The notes under the pieces were generated by a model. It was not told where the DNA came from. It was given only the letters and a program-made list of their open reading frames with translations, and searched no databases. The translations under genes and the position numbers were made by a program. 64,000 nt of DNA from Plotosus lineatus. Lineage: Eukaryota; Chordata; Actinopteri; Siluriformes; Plotosidae. Positions within the stretch are counted from its first letter, which is position 1. The number at the start of each line of letters is the position of its first letter. Below, in pieces: positions 53,843 to 63,983 of the stretch. The DNA is taken from positions 76,436,550 through 76,500,549 of the forward strand of contig CM045729.1 in assembly GCA_024760905.1 (NCBI GenBank), in the 5' to 3' direction.

Positions 53843-54268
53843 CAGGTGATTTTACACTAATCATTCCTCCTGATGAAGTGCCTCAAAAGCCCTGAGCTTC
53901 AACTACTAATATGGGTCTGGATATGCTTCCCCTGTGAATTCCCTATGCACACATAGTTCTCATATAGACTGAAAAAGGAAATGCTGCTGGTTGCTCGCTT
54001 TGGCAGACAGGTGCGGCTTAATGGGAGCTAATGGAATTGCCATTGTGAAACTTCCTGTCGGAGGAATTCCCCCATGGAATTATGTACCAGGAGTGCAGCC
54101 CGGACACAGGAAGTGAGCTTCATGTCAGGATCCAGCAATAATAAGGCATTTCCAAAGTGCCCTGTGCACCCAGATAAAAGCATGCATCACACACAGAGAG
54201 ATATAAGACATTTATATCCAATTATTATTAGTTTTTTTTAGGCACACTATTAGGAAGCACTTAAATGC

Positions 54269-54276
54269 CACTAGGC
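54269..54276. repeat. target-site duplication, left, of the hAT element
   Basis: CACTAGGC directly precedes CAGTGG and recurs directly after CACTG at 61354-61361. Eight bases is the size made by hAT transposases. Confidence 0.85.
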
Positions 54277-54638
54277 CAGTGGTTCTCAGTGGGGGGCATG
54301 GGGCAATGCCGGGGTGGGGGGTGTGGGGGCGGGGTGTGGGGTGAGGTGGGGTGTGTGGGGGGGTGGGGGGTGGACGGGACGTATGACCCCAGGGAACATT
54401 TTTTTTTTTTTTGCCGTATTAGGATAAAGTGTAATTCTACATCCACTACAGCAGGTGGCAGTGGCTTTCTCACTGTTAGAGTGTGCCCAGAGGTAAAATA
54501 AGAAGTGACGTTAATAAACCTACTATGGGAATTTTTAACAGGAACGGAAAGAGAGACGGAGACAGTGAAAGAAACGAAAGTCTCCTGAAAACTAAGTTAA
54601 GGAGCTATGCTGAAACTTAAGTAGCCCTCGGCTTCACT

Positions 54639-54827
54639 GTGCCTCCAGTGAGAAATGAGGAAAGGCCGGTGTGTTTACTGTGTCTGAAAACATCAACAGC
54701 GGACAGCATGAACCTGCATAAATTCAGGTGTCACTTAAAGACATCACACCCCGATCACGTGATGAGCCGTATTAGTTTTTTCAGCAAAAACATACCGAAT
54801 ATTGCCAACAACTGTCCCACTTTGTGA
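54639..54827 (+). pseudogene. hAT transposase BED zinc finger (ZBED5/FAM200-like)
   Basis: This 62-codon frame reads PVRNEERPVCLLCLKT, ADSMNLHKFRCHLKTSHPDHV and SFFSKNIPNIANNC. It has CX2C, then HX4H as in BED fingers of the Charlie/ZBED5 hAT group, followed by the coiled FF segment. It stops at 54827. Codons like SFVNATPAN and ELFSIR can be followed to about 54990 out of frame. It is a transposon relic, not a host gene, because it lies inside duplicated hAT ends. Confidence 0.7.
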
Positions 54828-55067
54828 ATGCTACTCCAGCAAACTAGCGAGCTCTTTAGCATCAGATAATGTGGAGTACCAAACTGCTCAGTGTAGAAAA
54901 CCCCTACCTGCAGCACACACAGTCTCTGTCATGCTGGATGACATCACTGCTGCGAAAATAAGTCCAGGTCCCAGTTCAGCATGGAGCAGGAGCTGAGAGT
55001 TCAGTACAAAACTTGTGCACCATGAAACGTGCTCATTGCACCATTAATCTGGACTGAATCATTTTAA

Positions 55068-55070
55068 AAA

Positions 55071-55138
<68 letters not shown>
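55068..55138. repeat. (ATT)n microsatellite inside the hAT element
   Basis: About 23 ATT units followed by a short ATA/AAT-rich mirror (55138-55170). Confidence 0.95.
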
Positions 55139-55140
<2 letters not shown>

Positions 55141-55354
55141 AATAATAATCATCATAATAATCATAATAATACAAGTTTTATTAATTTGTGTTTTGTCAGT
55201 TAAAGTGTTTTATATATTGTGTGCCTGAGTTAATATTGCTGATCAGTTTGAATTGATTATTATTTATTGATTTTATTTAATTTTATTTTTCAAATTTATT
55301 TATTTTTAATTATTTTTTTTTATTTAATTTAATTTATCATCATCATCAACATCA

Positions 55355-56368
55355 TCATCTTCCGCTTAGTCCAGGGTCAGGTCGCGGGGGCAGCAACTTA
55401 AGCAAAGAGGTCCAGAGGTTCCTCTCCCAAGCCACTTCCTCCAACTCTCCCGGGGGGGCACCGAGGCGGTCCCAGACAAGCCGAGAGACATAGTCCCTCC
55501 AGCGTGTTCTAGGTCGAACCCGGGGTCTCTTCCCGGTTGGACATGCCCAAAACACCACACCAGGGAGGTGTCCGGGGGGCATTCTGACCAGATGCCCGAG
55601 CCACCTCAACTGGCCCCTCTCAATGCGGAGGAGCAGCGGATCTACTCCGAGCTCTCCCCGGATGGCGGAGCTTCTCACCTTATCTCTAAGGGAGAACCCC
55701 GCCACCCGGCGAAGGAAGCTCATTTCAGCCGCTTGTATCCGTGATCTTGTTCTTTCGGTCATTACCCAAAGCTTGTGACCATAGGTGAGGGTTGGAACGT
55801 AGATCGATTGGTAAATTGAGAGCTTTGCCTTGCGGCTCAGCTCCTTCTTCACCACGACGGACCGGTACAGGCACCGCTTAACAGCAGAGGCTGCAGCGAT
55901 CCATCTGTCGATCTCTCGCTCCATCCTTCCCTCACTCGTAAACAAGACCCCAAGATACTTAAACTCCTCCACTTGGGGCAAGACCTCATTCCCGACCCAG
56001 AGGGTGCGTTCCACCATTGTCCGACTGAGAACCATGGCCTCGGACTTGGAGTTACTGATCTTCATCCCGGCTACTTCATCCAATGAGAGCTGGAGGGACC
56101 GACTTGATGAAGCCAAAAGGACATTATCCGCAAAAAGCAGAGACGATATCCGATGGCCACCAAACCAGAACCCCTCATTGCCTCGACTGCGCCTAGAAAT
56201 TCTGTCCATAAAAATTATGAACAGAAGAGGTGACAAAGGACAGCCTCGGCGGACTCCAACTCCCACTGAAAAAGAATCCGACCTGCTGTTACCAATATGG
56301 ACCAAACTCTGATACAGCGACCGAATAGCTCGTAACAACGGATCCGGAACGTCGTACTCTCGGAGCAC
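55355..56368 (-). CDS. Rex3 copy 3: RT palm to C-terminus, long open frame
   Basis: This 337-codon frame starts REYDVPDPLLRAIRSLY, then VGVRRGCPLSPLLFIIFMDRIS (Gln of QGCPLSP replaced by Arg), SSLLFADNVLLASS (second catalytic Asp replaced by Asn), KISNSKSEAMVLSR, EEFKYLGVLFTSEGR, KKELSRKAKLSIYQSIYVPTLTYGH, AEMSFLRRVAGFSLRDKVRSS, RGQLRWLGHLVRMPP, RKRPRVRPRTRWRDYVSRLVWDRL and a final LPPRPDPGLSGR*. The C-terminus is complete and overlaps the 3' tail. The frame is open, but two changed active-site residues predict no polymerase activity. Confidence 0.85.
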   Translation of the reverse strand: MLREYDVPDPLLRAIRSLYQSLVHIGNSRSDSFSVGVGVRRGCPLSPLLFIIFMDRISRRSRGNEGFWFGGHRISSLLFADNVLLASSSRSLQLSLDEVAGMKISNSKSEAMVLSRTMVERTLWVGNEVLPQVEEFKYLGVLFTSEGRMEREIDRWIAAASAVKRCLYRSVVVKKELSRKAKLSIYQSIYVPTLTYGHKLWVMTERTRSRIQAAEMSFLRRVAGFSLRDKVRSSAIRGELGVDPLLLRIERGQLRWLGHLVRMPPGHLPGVVFWACPTGKRPRVRPRTRWRDYVSRLVWDRLGAPPGELEEVAWERNLWTSLLKLLPPRPDPGLSGR

Positions 56369-57411
56369 GCCTCACAAGATCGTTCGAGGGACATGGTCGA
56401 AAGCCTTCTCCAAATCCACAATATCCATGTGGACAGATTGGGCAAACTCCCATGCCCCCTCCAGAATCCTGTGCAGCGTATAGAGTCAAGAGTACTGCGG
56501 CCAGGACGAAAACCACATTATTCCTCCTGAATCCGAGGTTCAACTATAAGTCGGATCCTTCTCTCTAGTACCCCTGCATAGACTTTCCCAGGTAGGCTGA
56601 GGAGTGTAATTCCCCGATAATTGGAACACACCCTCCGGTCCCCCTTCTTAAAAATTGGGACCACCACCCAATTTTCCAATCCAGAGGTACAGCCCCTGAT
56701 GACCACGCGATGTTGCAGAGACATGTCAACCAAGACAGTCCTACAACATCCAGAGCCCTGAGATATTCCGGGCGGATCTCGTCCAACCGAGCTCGGAGCT
56801 CGACCACCGAGGAGCTTTTTGACAACCTCAGTGACCTCCACTCCAGTGATGGGTGGACCCTCACCCCAGGGTCTTCCTCCTCCATGGAGGGCGTGTTGGT
56901 GGGATTGAGGAGGTCCTCAAGTATTCCCTCCACCTCTCGACAACATCCCCAGTCAAGGAAAGCAGCTCCCCACCTCCACTGTAAACAGTGTTTGTGAAGA
57001 ACTGTTTCCCCCTCCTAAGGCGTCGGATGGTGGCCCAGAACCTTTTTGAGGCCAACTGATAATCACTCTCCAGGCCCTCACCGAACTCCTCCCATGCCCG
57101 AGATTTTGCATCTGCGACAGCCTCGGCTGCAGCACGTTTGGCCTGCCGGTACCCGTTTGCTGCCACAGGAGTCCCACAGGCTAAAAAACCCGATAGGCCT
57201 CCTTCTTCAGCTGGACGGCTCCCTTCACGGCAGGTGTCCACCACCGGGTTCGGGGCTGACTGCCACAACAAGCACCGACGACCTTACGGCCACAGCTATG
57301 GGCTGCCGCCTCAGCAATGGAGGCACGACACATGGCCCATTCGGATTCCATGTCCCCCGCCTCCTCCGGAACGTGGTTGTAGCTCTGCCGGAGGTGGGAG
57401 TTAAAGGCCTC

Positions 57412-58446
57412 TCAGGCAGTGGACTCCGTCAAATGTTCCCAGCAGACCCTGATTACACGCTTGGGCCTGCCAGGTCTGGAAGGCAACCTCCCACACCACC
57501 AAAGCCCACTCACCACCAGGTAGTGATCGGTAGACAGCTCTGCTTCTCTCTTCACCCGAGTGTCTACAAAGTCAATCATCGAACTGCGACCTAGGGTGTC
57601 CTGGTGCCAAGTGCACTTATGGACACCCTTATGTTCGAACATGGTGTCCGTGATAGACAAACTATGACGAGCACAGAAGTCCAAGAACAAAACACCATTT
57701 GGATTAGGACTGGAGAGGCCATACCTACCGATCACACCCTTCCAGGTCACACTATCGTTGCCCACATGGGCTTTGAAGTCTCCCAAGACAATGAGCGAGT
57801 CTCCCGAGGGAGCGTTCTCCAACACCCCCCCCCCCCCCAAAGACTCCAAAAAGGGTGGGTACTCTGAACTGTCATTTGGTGCATAAGCACAAATAAAAGT
57901 CAGGACCCGTCCCCCCACCCGAAGACGGAGGGAAGATACCCTTTCCTCAACCGGGGAGAACCCCAACATTTGGGCACCGAGACGGGGGGCAACAAGAATA
58001 CCCACACCGGCTTGCCGCCTCTCCCCATGAGCAACTCCAGAATAGAAGAAGGTCCAGCCTCTTTCGAGATGGATGGTTCCAGAGCCCAAGCTATGCGTTG
58101 AGTTGAGCCTGACTATATCTAGTCGGTATCGCTCCACCTCATGCACCAAATCAGGCTCCTTTCCCGCCAGAGAGGTGACAGTCCATGTCCCGAGGGTCAG
58201 AGTAAGTAGCCGAGGATCAGTCCGACAGAACCCATGCCTTTGCCTGCCACCCAACTCACACTGCACCCGACCCCTAAAACTCCTCCCACGGGTGGTGGGT
58301 CCATGGGAAGGCTGACCCATGTCTCCTTTTCGGCCTAGGCCCGGCCAGGCTCCATGGGCATAAGCCCGACCATCAGGCGCTCGCCTTCGAGCCCCTCCCC
58401 TGGGCCTGGCTCCAGGAGGGAACCCCGGTGACCCGCGTCCGGGCAA
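57412..58446 (-). CDS. Rex3 copy 3: endonuclease, long open frame
   Basis: This 344-codon frame opens with Pro/Gly-rich 5' sequence, then [78 protein letters not shown] (GDFN has become GDFK), FLDFCARHSLSITDTMF, CTWHQDTLGRSSMIDFV and STDHYLVVSG. These are the blocks of an apurinic-type LINE endonuclease. The N-terminal Glu-containing QET/N motif reads LNSTHS, as in other Rex3 copies (LTSTHS). The changed GDFN residue probably lowers activity. Confidence 0.8.
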   Translation of the reverse strand: MPGRGSPGFPPGARPRGGARRRAPDGRAYAHGAWPGLGRKGDMGQPSHGPTTRGRSFRGRVQCELGGRQRHGFCRTDPRLLTLTLGTWTVTSLAGKEPDLVHEVERYRLDIVRLNSTHSLGSGTIHLERGWTFFYSGVAHGERRQAGVGILVAPRLGAQMLGFSPVEERVSSLRLRVGGRVLTFICAYAPNDSSEYPPFLESLGGGGVLENAPSGDSLIVLGDFKAHVGNDSVTWKGVIGRYGLSSPNPNGVLFLDFCARHSLSITDTMFEHKGVHKCTWHQDTLGRSSMIDFVDTRVKREAELSTDHYLVVSGLWWCGRLPSRPGRPKRVIRVCWEHLTESTA

Positions 58447-58529
58447 AGAAGACTGCTACCTGTGCTCTCTCATGTGTCATAGGGGTTTTTAATTTATTTA
58501 ATTTAAATTTCTTTAATTTCTTTAATTTA

Positions 58530-58542
58530 ATTTTATTTTTCA
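58530..58542. repeat. target-site duplication, left, of RTE copy H
   Basis: ATTTTATTTTTCA recurs exactly at 61072-61084, defining the ends of copy H inside the hAT element. Confidence 0.85.
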
Positions 58543-58645
58543 ATGCCAAGCCAGTTTCTCTCCCTCATGCCGGTCCCAAGCCTGGATAAATGCAGAGGGT
58601 TGCGCCAGGAAGGACATCCGGCGTAAAACAAATGGCAAATAAAAT

Positions 58646-58936
58646 ATGCGAGTCACAACAAAGAATTTCATACCGGATCGGTCGAGGCCCGGGTTAACAA
58701 TGAACGCCATCAGTGTTGTTAACCAACAGGGTGCTGATAGAAATTGGACTACTGTTGGTCGAAGAAGGAGAGGCGGGAGGCGTGTTTGTAGACAGGGAGA
58801 GAAGAGGAAAGACATGAGTCTAGGAATGAAAGTAGCGACTTTGAATGTTGGAACTATGACAGGAAAAGGTAGAGAGCTGGCTGACATGATGCAGAAGTGG
58901 AAGGTGGACATACTGTGTGATCAGGAGACCAGGTGA
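58646..58936 (+). pseudogene. RTE copy H: endonuclease N-terminal fragment
   Basis: The frame reads RSRPGLTMNAISVVNQQGADRNW, a basic leader, KVATLNVGTMTGKGRELADMM and DILCDQETR* where TGA replaces Trp of QETRW. The leader before the first conserved block is part of the family's open frame in copies C and G, too. Confidence 0.75.
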
Positions 58937-60237
58937 AAAGGTAGCAAGGCTAGAAGCTTAGGAGCAGGGTTTAAGCTGTTTTTTCATGGTGTGGATGGGA
59001 AGAGAAATGGAGTAGGACTTACTTTGAAGGAGGAGTTTGTCAGGAATGTTCTAGAAGTGAAAAGAGTGTCAGACAGAGTGATGAGTCTCAAGTTAGAAAT
59101 TGAACGTGTGATGTTCAATGTTGTTAGTGCTTATGCCCCACAGGCAGATGTGAGCTAGAAGAGAAGGAGAAATTCTGGAGTGAGTTAGATGAAGTGATGC
59201 AGAATACCCCAGAGGTGAAAGAGTGGTCATTGGTGCTGACTTCAATGGACATGTTGGTGCAGGAAACATCGGGGACGACAAAGTGATGAGCAGGTTTAGT
59301 ATCCAGAACAGGAACGTAGAAGGCCAGATGTTGGTAGATTTTCAAAAAGGATGGAAATGGCTGTGGTAAATACTTTCTTCCAGAAGAGACAGGAGCACTG
59401 GGTGACATAAGTGGAGGTAGGAGCACACAGGTAGAATACATTTTGTGTAGGTAATGTAATTTGAAGGAAGTCAGTGACTGCAAAGTAGTAGTGGGTGAGA
59501 GTGTTGCGAAACAGCATAAGATGGTGGTGTGCAGGATGACGCTGATGGTGAGGAAGGTGAAGAAGGCAAAGGTAGAGCAGAAGACAACGTGGTGGAAGCT
59601 GAAAGAGGAAGACTGTCATGTTGTCTTCAAGGAGGAGTTGAAACAGGCTTTGGGTGGTCAGGAAGTGCTTCCAGATGACTGGACAACTACAGCTAATGTG
59701 ATCAGGGAGATAGGTAGGAAAATACTTGGTGTGTCATCTGGAAGGAGAGGAGATAAGGAGACTTGGTGGTGAAATGAGGAAGTATAGGAGTGTGTACAAA
59801 AGAAGAGGTTAGCTAAGAAGAAGTGAGACATAGAGAGGACCGAAGAGAGTAAACGGGAGTGCAGGGAGACACCGCGTAAGGCGAAGGTAGCGGTGTCAAA
59901 GCCAAACAGAGGGTGTATAATGACTTGTATGCTCGGTTGGAAAGTAAAGAGGGAGAAGATGATTTACAGGTTGGCACAGCAGAGAAATAGAGATGGGAAG
60001 GATGCGCAGCAAGTTAGAGTGATTAAGGACAGAGAGGGAAATGTACTGACTGATGACAGAAATGTGCTGGGAAGATGGAAAGAGTACTTTGAAGAGCTGA
60101 TGAAGGAGGAAAATGAGAGAGAAAAAAGAGGTGACTGCTGAGGACCAGGAAGTAGCAAAGATTAGTAAGGTTGAAGTGAGGAGGGCATTGAAGTGGATGA
60201 AGAATGAAAAGGCAGTTGACATCCTGATGACATACCA

Positions 60238-60603
60238 GTGGAGGTATGGAAGTGTCTAGGAGAGGTAGCAGTAGATTTTCTGACAAGAACATTCAACAAG
60301 GTCTTACAGAGTGAGAGGATGCCAGAGGAATGGAGGAGAAATGTGATGGTGCACATTTTTAAGAACAAGGGAGAAGTGCAGAGTTGTGGCAACTACAGAG
60401 GGATAAAGTTAATGAGCCATATGATGAAGTTATGGGAAATAACAGTGGAAGCTAGACTAAGGGCAGAGGTCAGCATTTGTGAACAACAGTTTGGTTCCAT
60501 GCCAAGAAAGAGCACCACATATTCAGTGTTTGCCTTGAGAATGTTAATAGAGAAGTACAGAGAAGGTCAGAAGGAGCTGCATTGTGCCTTTGTGGATCTA
60601 TAG
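60238..60603 (+). pseudogene. RTE copy H: RT fingers fragment
   Basis: The frame has [70 protein letters not shown] and FVDL* where TAG replaces Glu of [10 protein letters not shown]. The palm deletion begins about 20 bases later. Confidence 0.8.
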
Positions 60604-61353
60604 AAAGCATATGACAGGGTGCCAAGAGCGCCAGCATGGTATGGCCATTGTATGGTTTTTTGAAACAGTGGCCCTGGGGAATAGACATGAGGCAAAGCTG
60701 GAAGTAGCAGAGATGAAAATGTTGAGGTTCTCTTTGGGAGTAACTAGGATGGATAGGATCAGAAATGAGTACATCAGAGGTACAGCACATGTAAGAAGTT
60801 TTCGAGACAAAGTCAGAGAGTTTGAGATGGTTTGGACATGTACAGAGGAGGGATAGTAAGTATATTGGTAGTAGGATGCTGAGGTTGGAACTACCAGGCA
60901 GAAGGCAAAGAGGAAGACCAAAGAGTCGATTCATGGACGTGGTGAAGGAGGACATGAAGGCAGTTGGTGTAAGAAAAGAAGATGCACAGGATAGGGTGAG
61001 ATGGAGGCAGATGATTCGCCGTGGTAACCCCTGAAGGGAACAGTCGAAAGAAAAAGAAGAATAATAATTTTATTTTATTTTTCAGTCTCGAATAACTGTT
61101 TACAGTTTAAATAAGGATACTTTTTTTATTTCAGGCAAAAAGTATTTTTGTTTAAAGACTAAAAAATGTTAATAAAGTTATTCTTTGCTGGAAGTTGATC
61201 TATATTTTTTCATTTTATTTTATTTTTTGAATTCCATAATGATAAAACTGATTTATTATGTTAATAAGGATACAGTGTTATGCAGAAGATTACTTATAAC
61301 AATTTTTAGACAACACTGTTTATATGGGAGGGGGGGGTAATTAAGACGCACTG

Positions 61354-61361
61354 CACTAGGC
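61354..61361. repeat. target-site duplication, right, of the hAT element
   Basis: CACTAGGC, identical to 54269-54276. Confidence 0.85.
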
Positions 61362-62285
61362 CTATGAATGAAAATAAAAATGCTATGCATACTATGAAAA
61401 TGTTTCCCCTTATGGTGACTGGACAAATGTCCTCACAAAGCCAGACATTCCTGTCCTCAGGATATGGTATCCACAAGATAACCACTCCCCAACCCACCTC
61501 ACATACACAGCAACCCTTGTCCAATTCACACAGCTTCACCACCCATCACATAATCTCTTATCCCTTGCACACATCCACTAAGGGAAGCACATGCATTTCA
61601 ACATTCTACTGCACTCAATGTCTCACTTGTTATATATGGAGGGTACAGATATTTCTATTTTAGGAAAGTGAAATAGCCCCTCTCTTATTAAAGGATTACA
61701 TGGCACTGGAAAAACACTTCTAGTACACGCCAATCAGGAGAAAAAAAATGCCATCAGAAGTCATCGTAGCAAAACAGGCAATCTCAGTGACAAGCATATA
61801 ACGGAAAATTTAAATTTTGGATAGCTGGGTAGTTTTTCTCATATAACATGAAGCAGAAGGGTTTGATTAATACCTGCAGAGGTTTTTAACAGTGAAACGA
61901 TAAGAAGATGATTTTAATTTGGTTAAAGAGGCAAATTAAAATGATAAAATTATCATTTGGAACATTCACAGAAGTATGACATTTATGAAGGGCTGACAAC
62001 CAGAGTAGTGTAACCAACCAAAATATGTTTTTTTAAGAAAAATGACATGAAAGTTTTTTTGCGATTTGAAAAAATAAGAGATAATGCATACAATTTGACG
62101 AAAACTCCCTTGTCAGTTAACAGCAGATGAAAATCAATCATGAACTTATCTCTTTTTTAAGTTTTTGGAGAGTTAGACCACTGTGTCCCTTCATATGTTA
62201 CTCAGTGCTAATTATTAATTATCAGTGTATTGAAGAAAGTTTTGCCAAGTGGGTTATCTAAAACATTATCAAAACACCATTGAGG

Positions 62286-62371
<86 letters not shown>

Positions 62372-62734
62372 GTCATTACCTAAACTGCACTGCAATCACA
62401 TGGCACTAAAAGAGAAGTGTGGGTGTGTATCCTGTTTTTCAGCTTTTAATCCTGAGATAAAACATTCAAAGTAACACACTGATCTCAGATCTGCTTTTCC
62501 ATTTTAGGATTCATTAAAATTCATTGATATATATTTATCAAGTTTACTCCAAGTCTCCTAGTGTATATCTGTATATCTGGAGAAATAACATTTGATACTT
62601 TTCCTATATGAAAACATTCACATTATACATTAATTGTTATCATTATACATTCATTTATTAATTACTTTTTTATTAGTGCAAGTGGTTGCAGTAGTAATAG
62701 TACTGACCCACTGATTTTACAAACAAACCTATTA
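61362..62734. other. unassigned DNA
   Basis: No coding content or recognised element was found other than a GA array at 62288-62368. The frame 61364-61663 has no domain. Confidence 0.5.
62288..62368. repeat. (GA)n microsatellite
   Basis: About 40 GA units. Confidence 0.95.
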
Positions 62735-62940
62735 GAGTCATGGTGAAGCAGGAGCTTGTCTCAGCCAACTCTGGGTAAGGTAAACCCTGTACCACTCGCC
62801 AAATCATCACAGGGCCAACACACATAACCATTCGGACTCTCTTTCACACCTAGGGGTTATTTGAAACAGCCAATTATCATTCTCTGCATGTTTTTGAGCT
62901 GTGGAAGGAAAATCAGAGGACCCAGAGGGCACTTTTGCAA
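62735..62940 (+). repeat. dispersed teleost short repeat (unclassified), copy 9
   Basis: It contains GCTTGTCTCAGCCAACTCTG, AAACCCTGTACCACTCGCCA, ATCACAGGGCCAACACACAT, CACACCTAGGGGTTATTTGA and CATGTTTTTGAGCTGTGGAA. It is followed directly by a SINE head. Confidence 0.65.
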
Positions 62941-62956
62941 GCATGGGACAAACATG

Positions 62957-63132
62957 TGGTGCAGTGGTGGCCTGGAGGTAAGGTGCTGGATTGCTGATCC
63001 CAAGGTCAGGGGCTCAAGCCCCATCCTCAATGGACTGTCACTGCTGTCCCCAGAGTGCCATCATCTGGGTAATCTGTCTATCCTTTGCTGCCTTTCGCCA
63101 AAAGTAGGCTGCATAGCCGCCAGCATGTTTCT
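62957..63132 (+). mobile_element. tRNA-derived SINE, 3'-truncated
   Basis: The head GTGCAGTGGTGGCCTGGAGG, GGTGCTGGATTGCTGATCCC and B box GGGGCTCAAGCCCC match the SINE at 40949. Its body continues to GTTTCTGCTGTCCTTC and stops where R4-type LINE sequence begins at about 63133. The RTE-like tail is missing. Confidence 0.7.
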
Positions 63133-63256
63133 GCTGTCCTTCAATCCAGCTCTTTCCAACCATTGGTAGGAGTTTTTGAGATCAGTCACTTCAGTTATGT
63201 TTCGGTGGCACATCCCATGTAGGGGCTTATCCTGCCATGATGGTTCCTCCTGCACC

Positions 63257-63529
63257 TCATCCTCTGCCCCCCCTGAGACATTCACTTAGCACGTCGTCGG
63301 TTGGGGCTTTATCCTTGATATACTCGTGGATCTTAGATGCTTCATCCTGGATAGTGGCTTTCAGGCTCACTACTCCTCGGCCTCCTTCCTTGCGGCTTGT
63401 GTATAGTCTCAGGGTGCTGGATTTGGGATGGAACCCTCCATGTATGGTTAGTAGCTTTCGTGTCTTAACATTTGTGGTCTGTATCTCATCCTTTGGCCAA
63501 CTTATTATTCCGGCAGGGTATCTGATCAC
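63257..63529 (-). pseudogene. R4-type LINE copy 2: region after the RT
   Basis: The frame reads IRYPAGIISWPKDEIQTTNVKTRK, LLTIHGGFHPKSSTLRLYTSRKEGGRG and IHEYIKDKAPTDDVLSECLRGG. It is the thumb and connector between RT and zinc knuckle in this clade. A frameshift near 63270 shifts the rest to 63285-63133. Confidence 0.8.
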
Positions 63530-63566
63530 TGGTAAGGCGTAGCTGTTTATTTCCCGGGACTTGTTC

Positions 63567-63983
63567 TTAGCATTGAGCTGGCTTCTTAGGACGTGCCTTA
63601 CTCGCTGTAGGTAACTTGGTCATGGCTGCTTTCCTTGTTACTTCATCGAGGTTACCATTTGCCTGGGGGATTCCAAGATACTTGTAACTATCCTCAATGT
63701 CTGCTATTGTTCCTTCTGGGAGTGAGACCCCTTCTGTGCGGACTACCTTCCCTCTTTTTGTCACCATCCGACCGCACTTCTCTAGTCCGAGTGACATCCC
63801 TATGTCTGCGCTATAGATCCTGGTGGTGTGGATCAGTGAATCTATGTCTCGCTCATTCTTAGCGTACAGCTTGATATCATCCATGTATAATAGGTGACTA
63901 ATTGTTGCCCCACTCCTGATTTGGTATCCGTAGCCAGTCTTGTTGATTATTTGGCTGAGGGGGTTCAGACCTATGCAGAACAA
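63567..63983 (-). CDS. R4-type LINE copy 2: RT palm fragment
   Basis: This 138-codon frame enters from upstream RT sequence at FCIGLNPLSQ. It contains ATISHLLYMDDIKLYAKNERD (catalytic YMDD), DSLIHTTRIYSADIGMSLGLEKCG, and YKYLGIPQANGNLDEVTRKAA. A frameshift near the end replaces the KYLQRVRQVLRSQL block with a short basic tail. The upstream RT (GDS/SP block) lies beyond the window edge. Confidence 0.8.
   Translation of the reverse strand: MFCIGLNPLSQIINKTGYGYQIRSGATISHLLYMDDIKLYAKNERDIDSLIHTTRIYSADIGMSLGLEKCGRMVTKRGKVVRTEGVSLPEGTIADIEDSYKYLGIPQANGNLDEVTRKAAMTKLPTASKARPKKPAQC

Larger units (their letters stand above)
52870..54268. other. unassigned DNA with microsatellites
   Basis: It contains CT, CA, TG and CA arrays (annotated separately). 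The TG (53576-53612) and CA (53802-53840) arrays are inverted relative to each other, about 190 bp apart. No coding content was found. Confidence 0.5.
55333..58492 (-). mobile_element. Rex3-like RTE LINE, copy 3, almost complete
   Basis: On the minus strand it begins at about 58492 (AAAACCCCTATGACACATGA) and ends in a decayed GATGATG tail at 55333. TTTATTTAATTTAA occurs on both sides (55319-55332 and 58493-58506), a likely 14-bp target duplication in AT-rich hAT sequence. Endonuclease frame: 58446-57412. RT and C-terminus: 56933-56518, 56543-56289 and 56368-55355. The RT catalytic box FADD reads FADN (AAT at 56125-56123) and the QGCPLSP block reads RGCPLSP. It is the most complete Rex3 but cannot be active. 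Confidence 0.9.
58543..61071 (+). mobile_element. RTE-clade LINE, copy H, full-length ends with internal deletion
   Basis: It begins with the 5' region (CTCATGCCGGTCCCAAGCCT) and ends with the 3' signature and an A/GAA-rich tail, flanked by exact 13-bp duplications. The endonuclease (from 58646) has many frameshifts and a TGA in the QETRW motif (58934). RT fingers are present (59893-60141, 60238-60603), but at about 60630 it jumps from KAYDRVP to the ETVALG C-terminal region, so the RT palm and FADD are deleted. The C-terminal frames are 60584-60856 and 60822-61034. Confidence 0.9.
54277..61353 (+). mobile_element. hAT DNA transposon (Charlie/ZBED5-like) with nested Rex3 and RTE
   Basis: It starts CAGTGGTTCTCA, the hAT Charlie-type terminus, and ends ...GACGCACTG at 61353, both flanked by CACTAGGC. 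A very G-rich stretch follows the 5' end. A BED zinc finger frame (54639-54827) is followed by decayed transposase codons to about 55000. The remainder has been replaced or interrupted by an ATT array, Rex3 copy 3 (55333-58492) and RTE copy H (58543-61071). Without these the hAT element is only about 1.4 kb, so most of its transposase is lost. The 3' inverted repeat is weak (CAGTGCGTCT versus CAGTGGTTCT), so the right end rests mainly on the duplication. Confidence 0.75.
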
